64,000 nt of DNA from Arcobacter sp. F155 (GCF_004116455.1 NZ_PDJU01000006.1:62001-126000), one strand, 5' to 3'. Positions 17,511 to 27,453 are shown, counted from the stretch's first letter. The notes: generated from the letters alone by a model not told the origin. Program-made: numbers and translations.

Positions 17511-18698
17511 TTAAATAATTTTAGAATATATTTCTAAAAGTTCAATTTGTTTTTGTAGCTCTAGAATTTGTACTTCTAGTGATTTGATTTTTTGAGAGTT
17601 TGCTAAAGTATCAACATCACTTTGCGTTTTTAGTTGAGCATTTTTTTCTTCAACAATAATTTTTAATAAAGAGTCATAAAGTTTATAATCCTCTTTTGCT
17701 ATCTCTTTTTTTCTTTCAATCATATCTATTTTAGAAAGCTTTGTTTTATAGAAATTTTGTTCTTCTAAAATTATATTATTTAGATTTAATTTTGATTTTA
17801 GATATTCGATTCTTTGTGCTTCTACATCATTTAATGCTCTTACATCAAGTGGCATTGAAACAGAAACTCCATAGTTAGTTGTTGTTTCATCTTGAATACT
17901 AGTGTTTCCATCTGTATCATGGTAATGGCTATAATCCATGCTTACACTAAAAGTAGGTAAGTATTGAGACATAGACATTGATGCTAAATAATCTTTTTGT
18001 TTTACATCAACTCTTGCTTTTGCTAACTCTAAAGAATTTTCTAAAAAGTTTTCTTTATCTGTAAGAGTTAACTTTGGTAACTCAAACTTTTTATACTCTT
18101 TACTTGCAAGATTATTAAAGTTGTTTTCTAACTCTTTTTTTTGAAAGTATAAATCTGCAAGGGTATTTTTAACACTGTTTGCATCTAAAATGGCATTGTC
18201 TAAATAAGAAGTATCTAAAAAGCCATTGAACACTTGCTCTTTTTTTCTTTGAATATCTATGTTTGCATTTTTTAATAAAAACTCATTTTTCTTGATATTT
18301 AAATCTATAATATGAAGATTAAAAAGTAAAGTAGTTACTTGTTTTATTAACTCTTTTCTTTGAGTTTCAATATCCAAGTCATTATATTTGAAGTTTACAT
18401 TTGCATATTTTATTGCACTATAGATACCACCACTTTTGAAAATTGGTTGATTTATAGATATCATACTTCTTGCTGTATCGTAAGTCTCAGTATAATCTTT
18501 TTTATAACTCAAAGTAACTGGGTTAATCCAGTCTTTTCTTAACTTTGAGCTATTTTCTTCATTTTGCTTTTTAGAAAAATCAATAATATCTAATCTGTCT
18601 TGCGAAAGAATTTTCTCATCTATTTCTTGGGCAAAAGAACTAGATAGAAAAATAGTTGAAACAAAAAATAGACTAGCTAACTTTTGAAATTGCATCAT
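17511..18698 (-). CDS. TolC-family outer membrane efflux-like protein
   Basis: A 395-residue protein. A signal peptide (about 1-23, ending SSSFAQ) is followed by long alternating coiled-coil helices (about 120-220 and 300-395) and beta segments, as in OEP/TolC proteins. Examples are TLSYKKDY with MISINQPIFKSGGIYSAI, and PTFSVSMDYSHY with YGVSVSMPLDV. It is shorter than most TolC proteins (about 430-490 residues). The start overlaps the 3' end of argD by 26 bp. No adaptor or inner-membrane pump gene is adjacent, so its export partner is unknown. Confidence 0.75.
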   Translation of the reverse strand: MMQFQKLASLFFVSTIFLSSSFAQEIDEKILSQDRLDIIDFSKKQNEENSSKLRKDWINPVTLSYKKDYTETYDTARSMISINQPIFKSGGIYSAIKYANVNFKYNDLDIETQRKELIKQVTTLLFNLHIIDLNIKKNEFLLKNANIDIQRKKEQVFNGFLDTSYLDNAILDANSVKNTLADLYFQKKELENNFNNLASKEYKKFELPKLTLTDKENFLENSLELAKARVDVKQKDYLASMSMSQYLPTFSVSMDYSHYHDTDGNTSIQDETTTNYGVSVSMPLDVRALNDVEAQRIEYLKSKLNLNNIILEEQNFYKTKLSKIDMIERKKEIAKEDYKLYDSLLKIIVEEKNAQLKTQSDVDTLANSQKIKSLEVQILELQKQIELLEIYSKII

Positions 18699-19857
18699 CT
18701 AACCTTTTAAATCCTTCATCAATCTCTTTTTTAGATATTGTTAATGGAGGTAAAAGTCTTAAAGTATTTTTTCCAGCTCTTAAAACTAAAACACCTTCTT
18801 CAAAGGCATTTTTTATAATAGCTGCAAGAGAGTCTGCATCTTTTATTCTAATACCTTTCATTAATCCAACACCAACTTTTTCTTGTAATAAGCTAGCATG
18901 TTTTTCTACAAGTTCATTTATTTTATTATCAAAGTAGATAATAATCTCATCTAATGTTCCTGCATTTTTATACTCATCTAAAATATCAACAACTTTTCCT
19001 GCAGCAGCTGTACTTAAGTAGTTCCCTCCAAAAGTAGAACCATGGTCACCGTATGTAAATAAATCTTTATGTTTAGTTACCACTGCTCCAATAGGAACTC
19101 CACCACCAAGACCTTTTGCTAAAGTAATAATATCAGGCTCAATTTCATATAGGTTTGAAGCTAAGAATTCACCTGTTCTATATACTCCTGATTGAACTTC
19201 ATCAATAATAAGTAAAATACCTTGCTCTTTTAAAAACTTTGCAAGTTCTTGGATATCTTTTTTATCAAAGGGTTGAACTCCACCTTCACCTTGAACTAAC
19301 TCAATCATAACTGCAACAGTTTCATCATCAATTGAGTTATAAATATCATCAATTCTTGCATCATATTTGAAACCATCTGGATACGGTGCGAAGTTTGGTG
19401 AGTGCATAGAAGCTTGACCCGTTGCTTTAACTGTTGTTATTGTTCTTCCATGGAATGAATGTTCTAACGTGATTACTTTATATCTTTTTTTATCAAACTT
19501 AGTTTCACCATATTTTCTAGCTAGTTTAATAGCACCTTCATTTGCTTCTGCCCCTGAGTTTGCAAAGAATGTAGCCACATCCATCTCTGAAAGTTTTGCA
19601 ATCTTTTCAGCAAGTTTTGCTTGTGGTTCAATTGCATAAAGATTTGAAATATGAATAATATTATTAGCTTGTTTACAAATCTCATCAGCAACTTCTTTAT
19701 TTCCATGACCAACTGAAACAACTCCAATTCCAGAAGTAAAATCAATATAGTCTTTATCTGTTTCATCAAAAAGTGTTGCGTTAATACCTTTTTTAAAGTT
19801 TACATAATTTCTTGCATATGTTTGAAGTACAAACTGTTTATCTAGTGTTTCTAACAT
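18673..19857 (-). CDS. argD: Acetylornithine transaminase ArgD
   Basis: A PLP-dependent class III aminotransferase of 394 residues acting in arginine (and possibly lysine) biosynthesis. Motifs are FTSGIGVVSVGH, FFANSGAEANEGAIKLAR, EHSFHGRT, MIELVQGEGGV, LLIIDEVQSGVYRTG and the PLP lysine in ITLAKGLGGGVPIGA, then HGSTFGGN. It overlaps the downstream TolC-like gene, so the two are cotranscribed although functionally unrelated. Confidence 0.93.
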   Translation of the reverse strand: MLETLDKQFVLQTYARNYVNFKKGINATLFDETDKDYIDFTSGIGVVSVGHGNKEVADEICKQANNIIHISNLYAIEPQAKLAEKIAKLSEMDVATFFANSGAEANEGAIKLARKYGETKFDKKRYKVITLEHSFHGRTITTVKATGQASMHSPNFAPYPDGFKYDARIDDIYNSIDDETVAVMIELVQGEGGVQPFDKKDIQELAKFLKEQGILLIIDEVQSGVYRTGEFLASNLYEIEPDIITLAKGLGGGVPIGAVVTKHKDLFTYGDHGSTFGGNYLSTAAAGKVVDILDEYKNAGTLDEIIIYFDNKINELVEKHASLLQEKVGVGLMKGIRIKDADSLAAIIKNAFEEGVLVLRAGKNTLRLLPPLTISKKEIDEGFKRLDDAISKVS

Positions 19858-19907
19858 TTTTTTCCCTAAAAATTATAATATATAAAAAAGATTATATCTA
19901 ATTAATA

Positions 19908-22226
19908 TTAACGAAAGTTATCAATAGCTTTTTGGTAGTATCGATTTAAGTCAAAAAGCCCAAATTGTAATTCATCTTGCTTTTTAAATTCATTTGTAAA
20001 CCAATCATATTCATCCCAAAAATTAGGATTAGCTCTATTTACAATATATTTTAATATTAACTCTTTTTGCTTATTTGTTCCTTGATAATCATAGATTAAG
20101 TGGAAAAATTCATTTAAATCTTTTTGTTTTACTTTTACAAAGATATTTGGATAAGAACCAATAAAACCTTCAATAAAATTGATTCTATCTTTTTTAGGAT
20201 TTAACCTTGAGTCCTCATCGAACATAAGTGCAACATTATCATGCCATCTATTTATAACCATAGTATAAATTAGGTTTTCACCATTTTCAAGCTCTATTCT
20301 TATATAGGCTAAGTTGGTTTTATCATCAGTGTGGTATTGAATAAACTTAGAGTTATTTGGAAGAGTTAATGTCTTAAAAGTTTGTTCTATTTGTTTTTTA
20401 TTTTCATACTCTTTTAAAATCTTCACTGGAATATACTCTTTATCTATAAAGTTAATTGGATCTTTTTTTATATCTAAATATGAGAATAGTTTATCTGTAA
20501 ACTCTTCTTTATAATCATTTGTTTGGTAATTTATATTTGGCTCACTATTTGAAGGAACATAAAGTGATAATCTTTTTGCTAACCAACCTTTATACCAAGA
20601 GTTGAAGTACTCTTTTCTTGAATCCTTTGGTAAAAACTCTAAAAAGTTTGTTTCTCCTTCTATTCTAAGTCTATCCATATGTTTTCTAACTAAAAACTGG
20701 TGAGAAGTACTTCCAAAAACATCAAAACCAGCAACAAGTGAATAATAAAGTCTTTCAATTAAAGGAAAGTCTATAACCCACATAGTTTTAGGAATATCTC
20801 CTAGAGCTCCTTTATGAACTGAAGCAGAATCAAAATGTCTATAAATAGTTAGTATTGAATCATTTTTATTATCACTATACTCATTGCCTTTCCAAAGCTC
20901 TTTTAAGCCAAGACCTTGGGGATAATATTTACTATAAATCTTATTTCTATTTTCAAAATATATTTTTGCTTGTTGATAGTTTTTTATAATAGTAAAGGTT
21001 TCTAATAAGTCAGGAGTTGCTCCATACTTATTTGGAATAGAAAGGTTCTTTAGGTTTTCATCTAAATAGTTTTTATCTTTCACAGAAACATCTGCTTCAG
21101 GGTCAATAAACATTACCCAGAAGTGGTCGTTGATTACATTTAATGCAATTTGACCTTTACAAACAGGACCTCTAATATATGTCATTATAAAGTAGTGAAT
21201 ATTATCAAGTAAGAATTTATACCTACTTTTTGCAGGAATTTGTTTAAAAGTTTTAAGTGCATTTGCAGAAACTTTAGTATCAAAAGCAGGCATATGTGGT
21301 TTTTCTAGCCAAGCACTATTTATAAATAGCTCTTTGTAGGTTTTTAATCTTTTATCATCTAATGTATAAACCATATGTGTTTTATGAACAATAGTTGAGG
21401 TAATAGGTTTAATTCTATAATAAAACTTCTCTTCTATTTTACTATATGGAAACCTTGTAGGAATAATATCAATCTCACCTGTTTTAGTTCTTGACCTTAC
21501 TAGTTGAAAAAAGTTTTTACTACTATTGTCAAAACTAAGGTGTGCTAAAAATAAGTGCTCATAGATATATCTAGCAGTAACTTGATATTTCATTTTTTCA
21601 TTATTAAAAAACTCTTCATACTTTTGAATTTGCTCTTTTTCAAGTTTAGATATTATATTTTTTTTATCATCTACAAAAGAGTTTGATTCTAACCATGAAC
21701 TTAGAAGTTTATGCTCTTTTTTATTTAATGCAGGAAAACCATAAGGCATAGCTTTGTGAGGATTTTCTTTTAAATAATCATCTAGCTCTTTTTGATTTTT
21801 TACACAGGCTACTTCATCTGTTTCAGGAGAGTAGTCACCTTTATTTAAAGGGTTCTTTTGTTTCTCTTCTAGCAGTCTTAGCATAATGGATTCATTTGAT
21901 TTTTCAGAATCTTTAAAATGATTAGTAACGGAGAAGAAATCTTTTTCTCTCCATTGCTCCTCTGTTTTAGCATCTACAAAAAGTCTTGAAGGTTCAACGG
22001 CAGTTAATCTATTTGCATAAATATCCTCTTTTGAAGCTCCTCTAGTAAGTCCTTCAAACGATGAAAGCTTTAATTGACAAGGTGAGTTATAACATGAGTG
22101 GCAAGTAACGCATCTGTTGTCTAAAATAGGTTTGATATCTTTTGTGAATGATAATTGTTCTTTTGCAAATATAGTATTTGGAAATAGGGCAAGCAAAGCT
22201 AAAAAAAAGATGAGGTGTAACTTCAT
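19908..22226 (-). CDS. cti: Fatty acid cis/trans isomerase (haem-containing, periplasmic)
   Basis: Cti converts cis to trans unsaturated acyl chains in membrane phospholipids, a rapid response to solvents and heat known from Pseudomonas and Vibrio. The 772-residue protein has a signal peptide (1-21) and a cytochrome c-type haem motif CVTCH at residues 39-43, with a further CxxxxxxC just after. I chose the ATG at 22226 (MKLHLIFFLALLALF) because it gives a clean signal peptide with a TAGGAT site upstream. The longer frame to 22331 would run across the pyrB start. It is divergent from pyrB and monocistronic. Confidence 0.88.
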   Translation of the reverse strand: MKLHLIFFLALLALFPNTIFAKEQLSFTKDIKPILDNRCVTCHSCYNSPCQLKLSSFEGLTRGASKEDIYANRLTAVEPSRLFVDAKTEEQWREKDFFSVTNHFKDSEKSNESIMLRLLEEKQKNPLNKGDYSPETDEVACVKNQKELDDYLKENPHKAMPYGFPALNKKEHKLLSSWLESNSFVDDKKNIISKLEKEQIQKYEEFFNNEKMKYQVTARYIYEHLFLAHLSFDNSSKNFFQLVRSRTKTGEIDIIPTRFPYSKIEEKFYYRIKPITSTIVHKTHMVYTLDDKRLKTYKELFINSAWLEKPHMPAFDTKVSANALKTFKQIPAKSRYKFLLDNIHYFIMTYIRGPVCKGQIALNVINDHFWVMFIDPEADVSVKDKNYLDENLKNLSIPNKYGATPDLLETFTIIKNYQQAKIYFENRNKIYSKYYPQGLGLKELWKGNEYSDNKNDSILTIYRHFDSASVHKGALGDIPKTMWVIDFPLIERLYYSLVAGFDVFGSTSHQFLVRKHMDRLRIEGETNFLEFLPKDSRKEYFNSWYKGWLAKRLSLYVPSNSEPNINYQTNDYKEEFTDKLFSYLDIKKDPINFIDKEYIPVKILKEYENKKQIEQTFKTLTLPNNSKFIQYHTDDKTNLAYIRIELENGENLIYTMVINRWHDNVALMFDEDSRLNPKKDRINFIEGFIGSYPNIFVKVKQKDLNEFFHLIYDYQGTNKQKELILKYIVNRANPNFWDEYDWFTNEFKKQDELQFGLFDLNRYYQKAIDNFR

Positions 22227-22322
22227 TATAAAAATCCTAAAATTTTGAGTGAAAACATTATACTTAAATAAAAATTTTAAAGCTGTTTTTGATAAAATCA
22301 AAATTAAAATTAAAGGGAATAA

Positions 22323-23198
22323 ATGCAGCACCTAATCCGTACAGCAGATTTTACAAAAGAAGAAATTTTAGAAGTTTTTGATGATGCTAGAATGTTTCTA
22401 GATATGCAAAGTAATGAAGTTCTAAAGGGAAAAATTGTAGTAAATCTATTTTTTGAAGATTCTACAAGAACTAGAAGTGCTTTTGAAATGGCAGCTAAAA
22501 GGCTTGGAGCTCAGGTAATTTCTTTAGATGTAGGAAGAAGCTCAAGAAGTAAAGGTGAAACTATCTTTGATACTATTGCAAATATTAATGCAATGCAGCC
22601 AGATGCTATTACTATTAGACATAGTGAATGTGGTTTACCAGGAACTTTAGTTGACCATGTTGATTGTCCTATTATTAATGCGGGTGATGGAAAACATGCA
22701 CATCCTACTCAAGCATTATTAGATTTCTTTACTATTTATGAGCACTTTAATGGAGAAGTAGAAGGAAAGAAAATCGCAATTATTGGAGATGTAAAAAGTT
22801 CAAGAGTTGCAGGTTCTAATAGAAGACTTCTTTCAAGATTTGGAATGGACGTTTGTTTTGTTGCTCCTGATTGCTTTAAATATGAAGATAGTGAGTTTAA
22901 ACAATATGATACTTTAGATGAAATCATTGATGAGGTTGATGTTGTTATGAGTTTAAGAACTCAACTTGAAAGACATGACGAAGTATATTTTACATCATTA
23001 ACTGACTATGCAAAAAACTATTGTATTACAAAAGATACTTTTGGAGATAGAGATATTTTATTACTTCACCCAGGACCAGTAAATAGAAATATTGATATTT
23101 CTGATGAAATGTTAGTTGACCCTAGAAACAAAATCTTAGAGCAAGTAAGAAATGGCGTTGCTGTAAGAATGGCAATTTTAAAGAAACTTATAAAGTAA
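22323..23198 (+). CDS. pyrB: Aspartate carbamoyltransferase catalytic subunit
   Basis: Condenses carbamoyl phosphate and aspartate in pyrimidine biosynthesis. The protein has 291 residues. The carbamoyl phosphate motif FFEDSTRTRSAFE, the loop SKGETIFDT, GDGKHAHPTQALLD, MSLRTQLERH and LLHPGPVNR are all present. ATG at 22323 follows TTAAAGGG. No pyrI or pyrC is adjacent. pabB follows after 14 bp. Confidence 0.95.
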   Translation: MQHLIRTADFTKEEILEVFDDARMFLDMQSNEVLKGKIVVNLFFEDSTRTRSAFEMAAKRLGAQVISLDVGRSSRSKGETIFDTIANINAMQPDAITIRHSECGLPGTLVDHVDCPIINAGDGKHAHPTQALLDFFTIYEHFNGEVEGKKIAIIGDVKSSRVAGSNRRLLSRFGMDVCFVAPDCFKYEDSEFKQYDTLDEIIDEVDVVMSLRTQLERHDEVYFTSLTDYAKNYCITKDTFGDRDILLLHPGPVNRNIDISDEMLVDPRNKILEQVRNGVAVRMAILKKLIK

Positions 23199-23212
23199 AC
23201 TAGCTAAATAAA

Positions 23213-24178
23213 TTGAACAAAGACTTACAAAACCTACTAAATAAATATGGCTCTTTAAAGGAGCCATTTTTTTTTCTTATCTCTTATGATTTATCAAAAT
23301 CTTATGTAAAACCTTTAAGTGAACTTCCTAATGAAGTAAAATATGAGATAAATGAAAAAGTATCTTCAAAACTTTCAACTAAAACCTTAGAAAAAGAAGA
23401 GTTGAAAAAGTATCCACTATCTTTTAACGAGTATAAAAAGAGTTTTGATATTTTACAAGAACATATAAAAAATGGAAACTCTTATATTCTAAACTTAACA
23501 GCAAAAACAAAAATAGAAACAAAATTTTCATTAGATGAAATCTATGAAAAAGCAAATGCAAAATATAAGTTAAAGTTTTTTGATGAGTTTGTTTGTTTTT
23601 CCCCTGAAAAATTTATAGAAATCAAAAAGAACAAAATAGCAACATATCCTATGAAAGGAACAATTGATAGTAAAGTAGAAAATGCAAGTGCTAAAATCTT
23701 AGGAAATATAAAAGAGATGGCAGAACATACTATGGTTGTTGATTTACTTAGAAATGATTTAGGAATTGTGGCAAACAAAATAAAAGTAGACAAGTTTAGG
23801 TATATTGATAAAATAAATGCAGGTGATAAAAAACTTTTACAAGTTAGTTCTAAAATAACTGGGCAACTTGATGAAGATTGGCATAGTAAAATAGGTGATA
23901 TTTTAACTTCAATTTTACCAGCAGGTTCTATAACAGGAACGCCAAAGAAAAAAACTGTTGAAATACTAAAAGAGAATGAATCTTATGATAGAGATTACTA
24001 CACAGGTGTTTTTGGAGTATATGATGGAAAATCTTTAAACTCTTGCGTTATGATAAGATTTATTGAAAAAGATGAAAAAGGAAACCTTTACTATAAAAGT
24101 GGTGGAGGAATTACCTGTGATTCAAATGTTGAAGATGAATACAAAGAGCTTATTGATAAAATCTACTTACCCTTTTAA
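23213..24178 (+). CDS. pabB: Aminodeoxychorismate synthase component I, short form
   Basis: A chorismate-binding domain protein of 321 residues, lacking the longer N-terminal domain of TrpE/PabB proteins. It shows TYPMKGTID (the K-G-T motif at the ammonia/nucleophile site of PabB), MVVDLLRNDLG, LPAGSITGTPKKKTVEI, RDYYTGVFGVYDG and a final YKSGGGITCDSNVE-DEY. It makes 4-amino-4-deoxychorismate for folate synthesis with a glutamine amidotransferase (PabA, not in the window). A PabC-like lyase is encoded at 27454-28017. The start is TTG and the ribosome-binding site is weak. Confidence 0.88.
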   Translation: MNKDLQNLLNKYGSLKEPFFFLISYDLSKSYVKPLSELPNEVKYEINEKVSSKLSTKTLEKEELKKYPLSFNEYKKSFDILQEHIKNGNSYILNLTAKTKIETKFSLDEIYEKANAKYKLKFFDEFVCFSPEKFIEIKKNKIATYPMKGTIDSKVENASAKILGNIKEMAEHTMVVDLLRNDLGIVANKIKVDKFRYIDKINAGDKKLLQVSSKITGQLDEDWHSKIGDILTSILPAGSITGTPKKKTVEILKENESYDRDYYTGVFGVYDGKSLNSCVMIRFIEKDEKGNLYYKSGGGITCDSNVEDEYKELIDKIYLPF

Positions 24179-24274
24179 TTACAAAAAGATTACATAAAAA
24201 CTTATTTTTTAAACTTGTAACCAAAAAGTTTATTTCTTGTATTAAAATCCTTGAAATTTTTTTTAGGAGAAGAT

Positions 24275-25315
24275 ATGAAGAACACTATTTTTGTAATAGA
24301 ATATGCAAAAGGAAGTGACAAAGGCTTTGACGGTTTTAGACCTGATACTAAACCAATTTTAGATGCAATTGAGGAAGTTGGTGATTATAAAACTGAGATA
24401 GTTTTTTATAGACCAAATAGAAAGTATGAACTACTTGAGTATTTAAAAGAAAAAGCAGTTTCAGTTATAAGTAGAATTAACCCAGGTAACTTAAAAGAAG
24501 TAGATGAATATTTTCAATTTTTAAAGGCATTAGGAAATGCAGGAGTTGAAGTTCATACTCACCCAGATGTTATGATTAATCTTGATTTTAAAGATATTCT
24601 AGCAAAATTAAAGGGAACTAGACTTGGTGATGAAGATACTTACTTTTACAATACATTCACTGATTTTGCAAGAAAATTCCCTGCTGATTTAGATAAATAT
24701 GGAATTAGAGTTTTAAAAACAAACTACGGTTCTACAGGTGAGGGCGTATATTTAGTATCTAAAAAAGATGATGGTTCAATTTTCTCTGTTGAGGCTGTAA
24801 ACAATGAGAAATTTTACTATGACAACATCAATGAGTTTTTAGAAAAGTTTGAATCAAGATTTGAAGAAGAATCAGAATATGCTGCATACTTCAAAGGTAA
24901 AAATGGTTTTGTAGGGTGTAGATATTTAGAAAGAATAGCAGAAGGTGAAGTAAGAGTTTTACTTGTAAATGATAAACCTATTTCAGTAGTACATAAAAAA
25001 CCTCAAGAGGGTGAATTCTCTGCAACTTTATTCTCTGGGGCTCAATACAAATATGAATCACCAGATGAGCCAAAATGGAAAGATGTAGTTAAACTTACAA
25101 CAAAAGGTTTAAAGGATTTAAAACCATTCTTAAAAGGTCAAAACTATCCACTTCTTTGGACTATGGATTATATTATGGATTATGATAAAGATGGAAATGA
25201 TATCTATGTTTTATCTGAAATCAACTGCTCTTGCGTAGGAATCACAACAGAACTTCAATATGCAAAAGAAGTTGCAAAGGTTTTTGAAACTTCAAAGAAA
25301 AAGAAGAAAAAGTAG
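24275..25315 (+). CDS. ATP-grasp-like protein of the Cj0069 type
   Basis: A 346-residue soluble protein. I recognise it as resembling Campylobacter Cj0069-family proteins. The fold pattern looks ATP-grasp-like: a central KTNYGSTGEGVYLV glycine-rich segment, then VGCRYLERIAEGEVRVLLV and a distal LSEINCSCVG that could bind Mg-ATP. The C-terminus is a poly-Lys tail. I chose the ATG at 24275 because AGGAGAAGAT precedes it directly; the ATG at 24251 would add eight residues. The substrate is unknown. It lies between pabB and an isochorismatase-like gene, separated from the latter by a terminator. Confidence 0.6.
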   Translation: MKNTIFVIEYAKGSDKGFDGFRPDTKPILDAIEEVGDYKTEIVFYRPNRKYELLEYLKEKAVSVISRINPGNLKEVDEYFQFLKALGNAGVEVHTHPDVMINLDFKDILAKLKGTRLGDEDTYFYNTFTDFARKFPADLDKYGIRVLKTNYGSTGEGVYLVSKKDDGSIFSVEAVNNEKFYYDNINEFLEKFESRFEEESEYAAYFKGKNGFVGCRYLERIAEGEVRVLLVNDKPISVVHKKPQEGEFSATLFSGAQYKYESPDEPKWKDVVKLTTKGLKDLKPFLKGQNYPLLWTMDYIMDYDKDGNDIYVLSEINCSCVGITTELQYAKEVAKVFETSKKKKKK

Positions 25316-25332
25316 GTTTATCCTACTTTTTT
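25309..25332 (+). terminator. Intrinsic terminator after the Cj0069-like gene
   Basis: Stem AAGTAGG / CCTACTT with a 5-base loop and six T. It includes the TAG stop codon of the gene. Confidence 0.75.
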
Positions 25333-25381
25333 GCTTCTATATCTTTTTATAATTTTTTAATTAAAAAATAAAAGGATATAA

Positions 25382-25948
25382 ATGAAAAATACAGCACTAC
25401 TACTAATAGACTTACAAAATGACTATTTCTCAAGTTTTGAAGGGGCAAAATACCCTTTAGCAGACTCAGAAAAAGCTTCAAGAAATGCTTCAATACTTTT
25501 AGAGGAGTTTAGGAAAAAAGCCTTAAACATAATACATATAAAACATGAAAATCCAAATGAAAATGCACCTTTCTTTGAAATAGGTTCAAAGGGAGCACAA
25601 ATACACAATAGCGTCAAACCTTTAGAAGAAGAAACTGTAATAAGTAAAAATTTTCCAAATTCATTTTTAAAAACACAACTAAAAGAAGTTTTGGAAGAAA
25701 AGGAAATAGACTCTCTTATAATTGTAGGAGCTATGACTCATATGTGTGTAGATGCAACACTTAGAGCTGCAAAAGATTTTGGATATAATTGCACTGTTAT
25801 AAATGATGCTTGTGCAACAAAAAATTTAGAGTTTAATGGAAAAATTGTATCTTCTAAAGATGTACAAAATAGTTTTATGGCAGCTTTTGAGTTTGCTTAT
25901 GCAAAAGTAGAGAGTACAAATGATTTTTTAAAAGGCTTTGATTGTTAA
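25382..25948 (+). CDS. Isochorismatase-family cysteine hydrolase
   Basis: A 188-residue alpha/beta hydrolase of the isochorismatase/nicotinamidase superfamily. The N-terminal LLLIDLQNDYF supplies the catalytic Asp, a Lys lies around SKNFPNSF, and VGAMTHMCVDATLRAA holds the nucleophilic Cys with the preceding cis-peptide region. The substrate cannot be assigned; nicotinamidase is less likely because the usual metal-binding DxHxxxH is absent. The stop overlaps the start of the regulator at 25942. Confidence 0.85.
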   Translation: MKNTALLLIDLQNDYFSSFEGAKYPLADSEKASRNASILLEEFRKKALNIIHIKHENPNENAPFFEIGSKGAQIHNSVKPLEEETVISKNFPNSFLKTQLKEVLEEKEIDSLIIVGAMTHMCVDATLRAAKDFGYNCTVINDACATKNLEFNGKIVSSKDVQNSFMAAFEFAYAKVESTNDFLKGFDC

Positions 25949-26619
25949 AATTAAATAACTTACTTGTTTTATATATTTACGATAAACACTCTTCTAAAAA
26001 TGAGGTTTTGCCACTTTTGCAGAAAAATTTAAAAAAGGTTTTCACTGCAAATAGTTTAAAACAAGCAAAGAGTTCTTATAAAAAATATTCACCATGTATT
26101 ATTGTTGTAGATGACTCTTTTTGCGATAATACAATGGTGAAGTTTCTTCAAGAAGTTAGGCAAAGTGATATTAAAACTGCAGTTATAGTTTTAAGTGCTA
26201 ATAAAACAAATGCTTATCTTTATGAGTTAATGGAGCTATATATTACAAAGTATATTTTAAAACCTTTTTGCCAAGATAAGTTTTTAGAAGGTCTTGAAAA
26301 ATGTCTTGAAGTTATAGAAAGTAGAATATATAGTAATGTAAATCTAGGAAATGGCATTTTATTTAATTTTCAAACTCAAAGCATTACAAAAGATGGGAAG
26401 GTTTTTATTTTGAATAAAAAAGAATCTATCTTAGTAAATCTTTTTATCCAAAACCCAAATAGAGTTATTACTTATGAAGAGTTAGAATACCATATTTGGG
26501 ACAATGAGTGCACAACTGCTGCTTTAAAGTCTTTGATTCGAGACTTTAGAAAAAAGACTTATAAAACAATTTTACAAAACTATTCAGGCATAGGCTATAA
26601 GTTAAATATAGAAAACTAA
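25942..26619 (+). CDS. Response regulator with atypical receiver and OmpR-like winged helix
   Basis: A 225-residue protein. The receiver-like domain (1-120) keeps IIVVDDSF, with an Asp at the phospho-acceptor position, VIVLSAN and the Lys in YILKPF. The usual N-terminal acidic pair is replaced by YDKHSS, so metal binding and phosphorylation may be altered. The C-terminal winged helix (about 140-225) contains YEELEYHIW, ALKSLIRDFRKK and YSGIGYKL, as in the other regulators of the window. TTG is the start codon and overlaps the isochorismatase-like stop by 7 bp. No kinase is adjacent. Confidence 0.8.
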   Translation: MLKLNNLLVLYIYDKHSSKNEVLPLLQKNLKKVFTANSLKQAKSSYKKYSPCIIVVDDSFCDNTMVKFLQEVRQSDIKTAVIVLSANKTNAYLYELMELYITKYILKPFCQDKFLEGLEKCLEVIESRIYSNVNLGNGILFNFQTQSITKDGKVFILNKKESILVNLFIQNPNRVITYEELEYHIWDNECTTAALKSLIRDFRKKTYKTILQNYSGIGYKLNIEN

Positions 26620-27386
26620 GCCTTACTCCATAATCTCAAAAAGTTTGTTATGTCATCTTTAACATAGATATTCTCTGTTATATCATGTTTTGTTTGAGCT
26701 AAGATTACTACCTTTGCATTTTTATATTTTTTTAGTGCTTTAGTACAATGACCTTGAACTTCATGGTCTTTATTAGGTTCTGATTTTTCACTAAAAAATT
26801 CATCATGGGTTCCAATGATATTTAAAAATGGGTCTTTCTTTTTTGCTCCAATTTTAAAATCTTTTGAGTAGTAACTATTTTCACAAGAATAAGCTGTAAC
26901 TATTCTTCCTTTAAATTCATTTCCTTTATAAAATGCTGCTGCTAAGCCACCTTCAGAATTGCCCATTAGAAACATATTGTTTTTATCTACAAAGTTAAAC
27001 TCTAAAATATTTTTTAGATTATAGACAATTTCTGCTTGTCTTAGTTTATGAACTTTTTCATAGGAACTTAGTTTGTCAGGGGTTGAATATGTAGGTCTAT
27101 TTTTGATTTTTAGTGAGTTTGGAGAGATAAAAATAAAGCCTTGTTCTACAATCCATTTTCTATAAATAGTTCCTTTATTTAAACCCTTTGAACCATGTAT
27201 AAATAAAACAAGAGGAAATTTTTCTTTATACTCATTATAGTTTTTAAACTCTTTTTTGAATTTATATAGTTGTCCAAAATAAGGTTTTTTTATTCCCATA
27301 AAACCTTTTGGTAAACCAACATAAGCATATTTAAATGTGTCATAGAAGTTTTCATATTTTTTTATTGTCTTTTTAATTTCAATCAA
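26616..27386 (-). CDS. Alpha/beta hydrolase (dienelactone-hydrolase-like)
   Basis: The nucleophile elbow GNSEGG, the oxyanion strand LVLFIHGSKGL, IIGTHDEFF (acidic residue) and KHDIT (catalytic His) give a complete alpha/beta hydrolase triad. The substrate is unknown. The frame extends to a TTG at 27437, but a TTG at 27386 has an AGGAA 7 bases upstream. It also leaves 67 bp between the divergent starts rather than 16, so I prefer it (256 residues). With the longer start the N-terminus would be hydrophobic (MFIFLVIISKK) and might act as an anchor. The 3' end overlaps the regulator stop by 4 bp. Confidence 0.75.
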   Translation of the reverse strand: MIEIKKTIKKYENFYDTFKYAYVGLPKGFMGIKKPYFGQLYKFKKEFKNYNEYKEKFPLVLFIHGSKGLNKGTIYRKWIVEQGFIFISPNSLKIKNRPTYSTPDKLSSYEKVHKLRQAEIVYNLKNILEFNFVDKNNMFLMGNSEGGLAAAFYKGNEFKGRIVTAYSCENSYYSKDFKIGAKKKDPFLNIIGTHDEFFSEKSEPNKDHEVQGHCTKALKKYKNAKVVILAQTKHDITENIYVKDDITNFLRLWSKA

Positions 27387-27453
27387 ACTAGTAGTTCCTA
27401 AAATTTTTTTGGATATTATAACCAAAAATATAAACAATAAAGAGACAATATTT

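Noticed and set aside
19521-19769. 82-codon minus-strand frame inside argD
   Set aside because: Lies in another frame of a complete argD gene; composition is Lys/Ile/Leu-rich noise.
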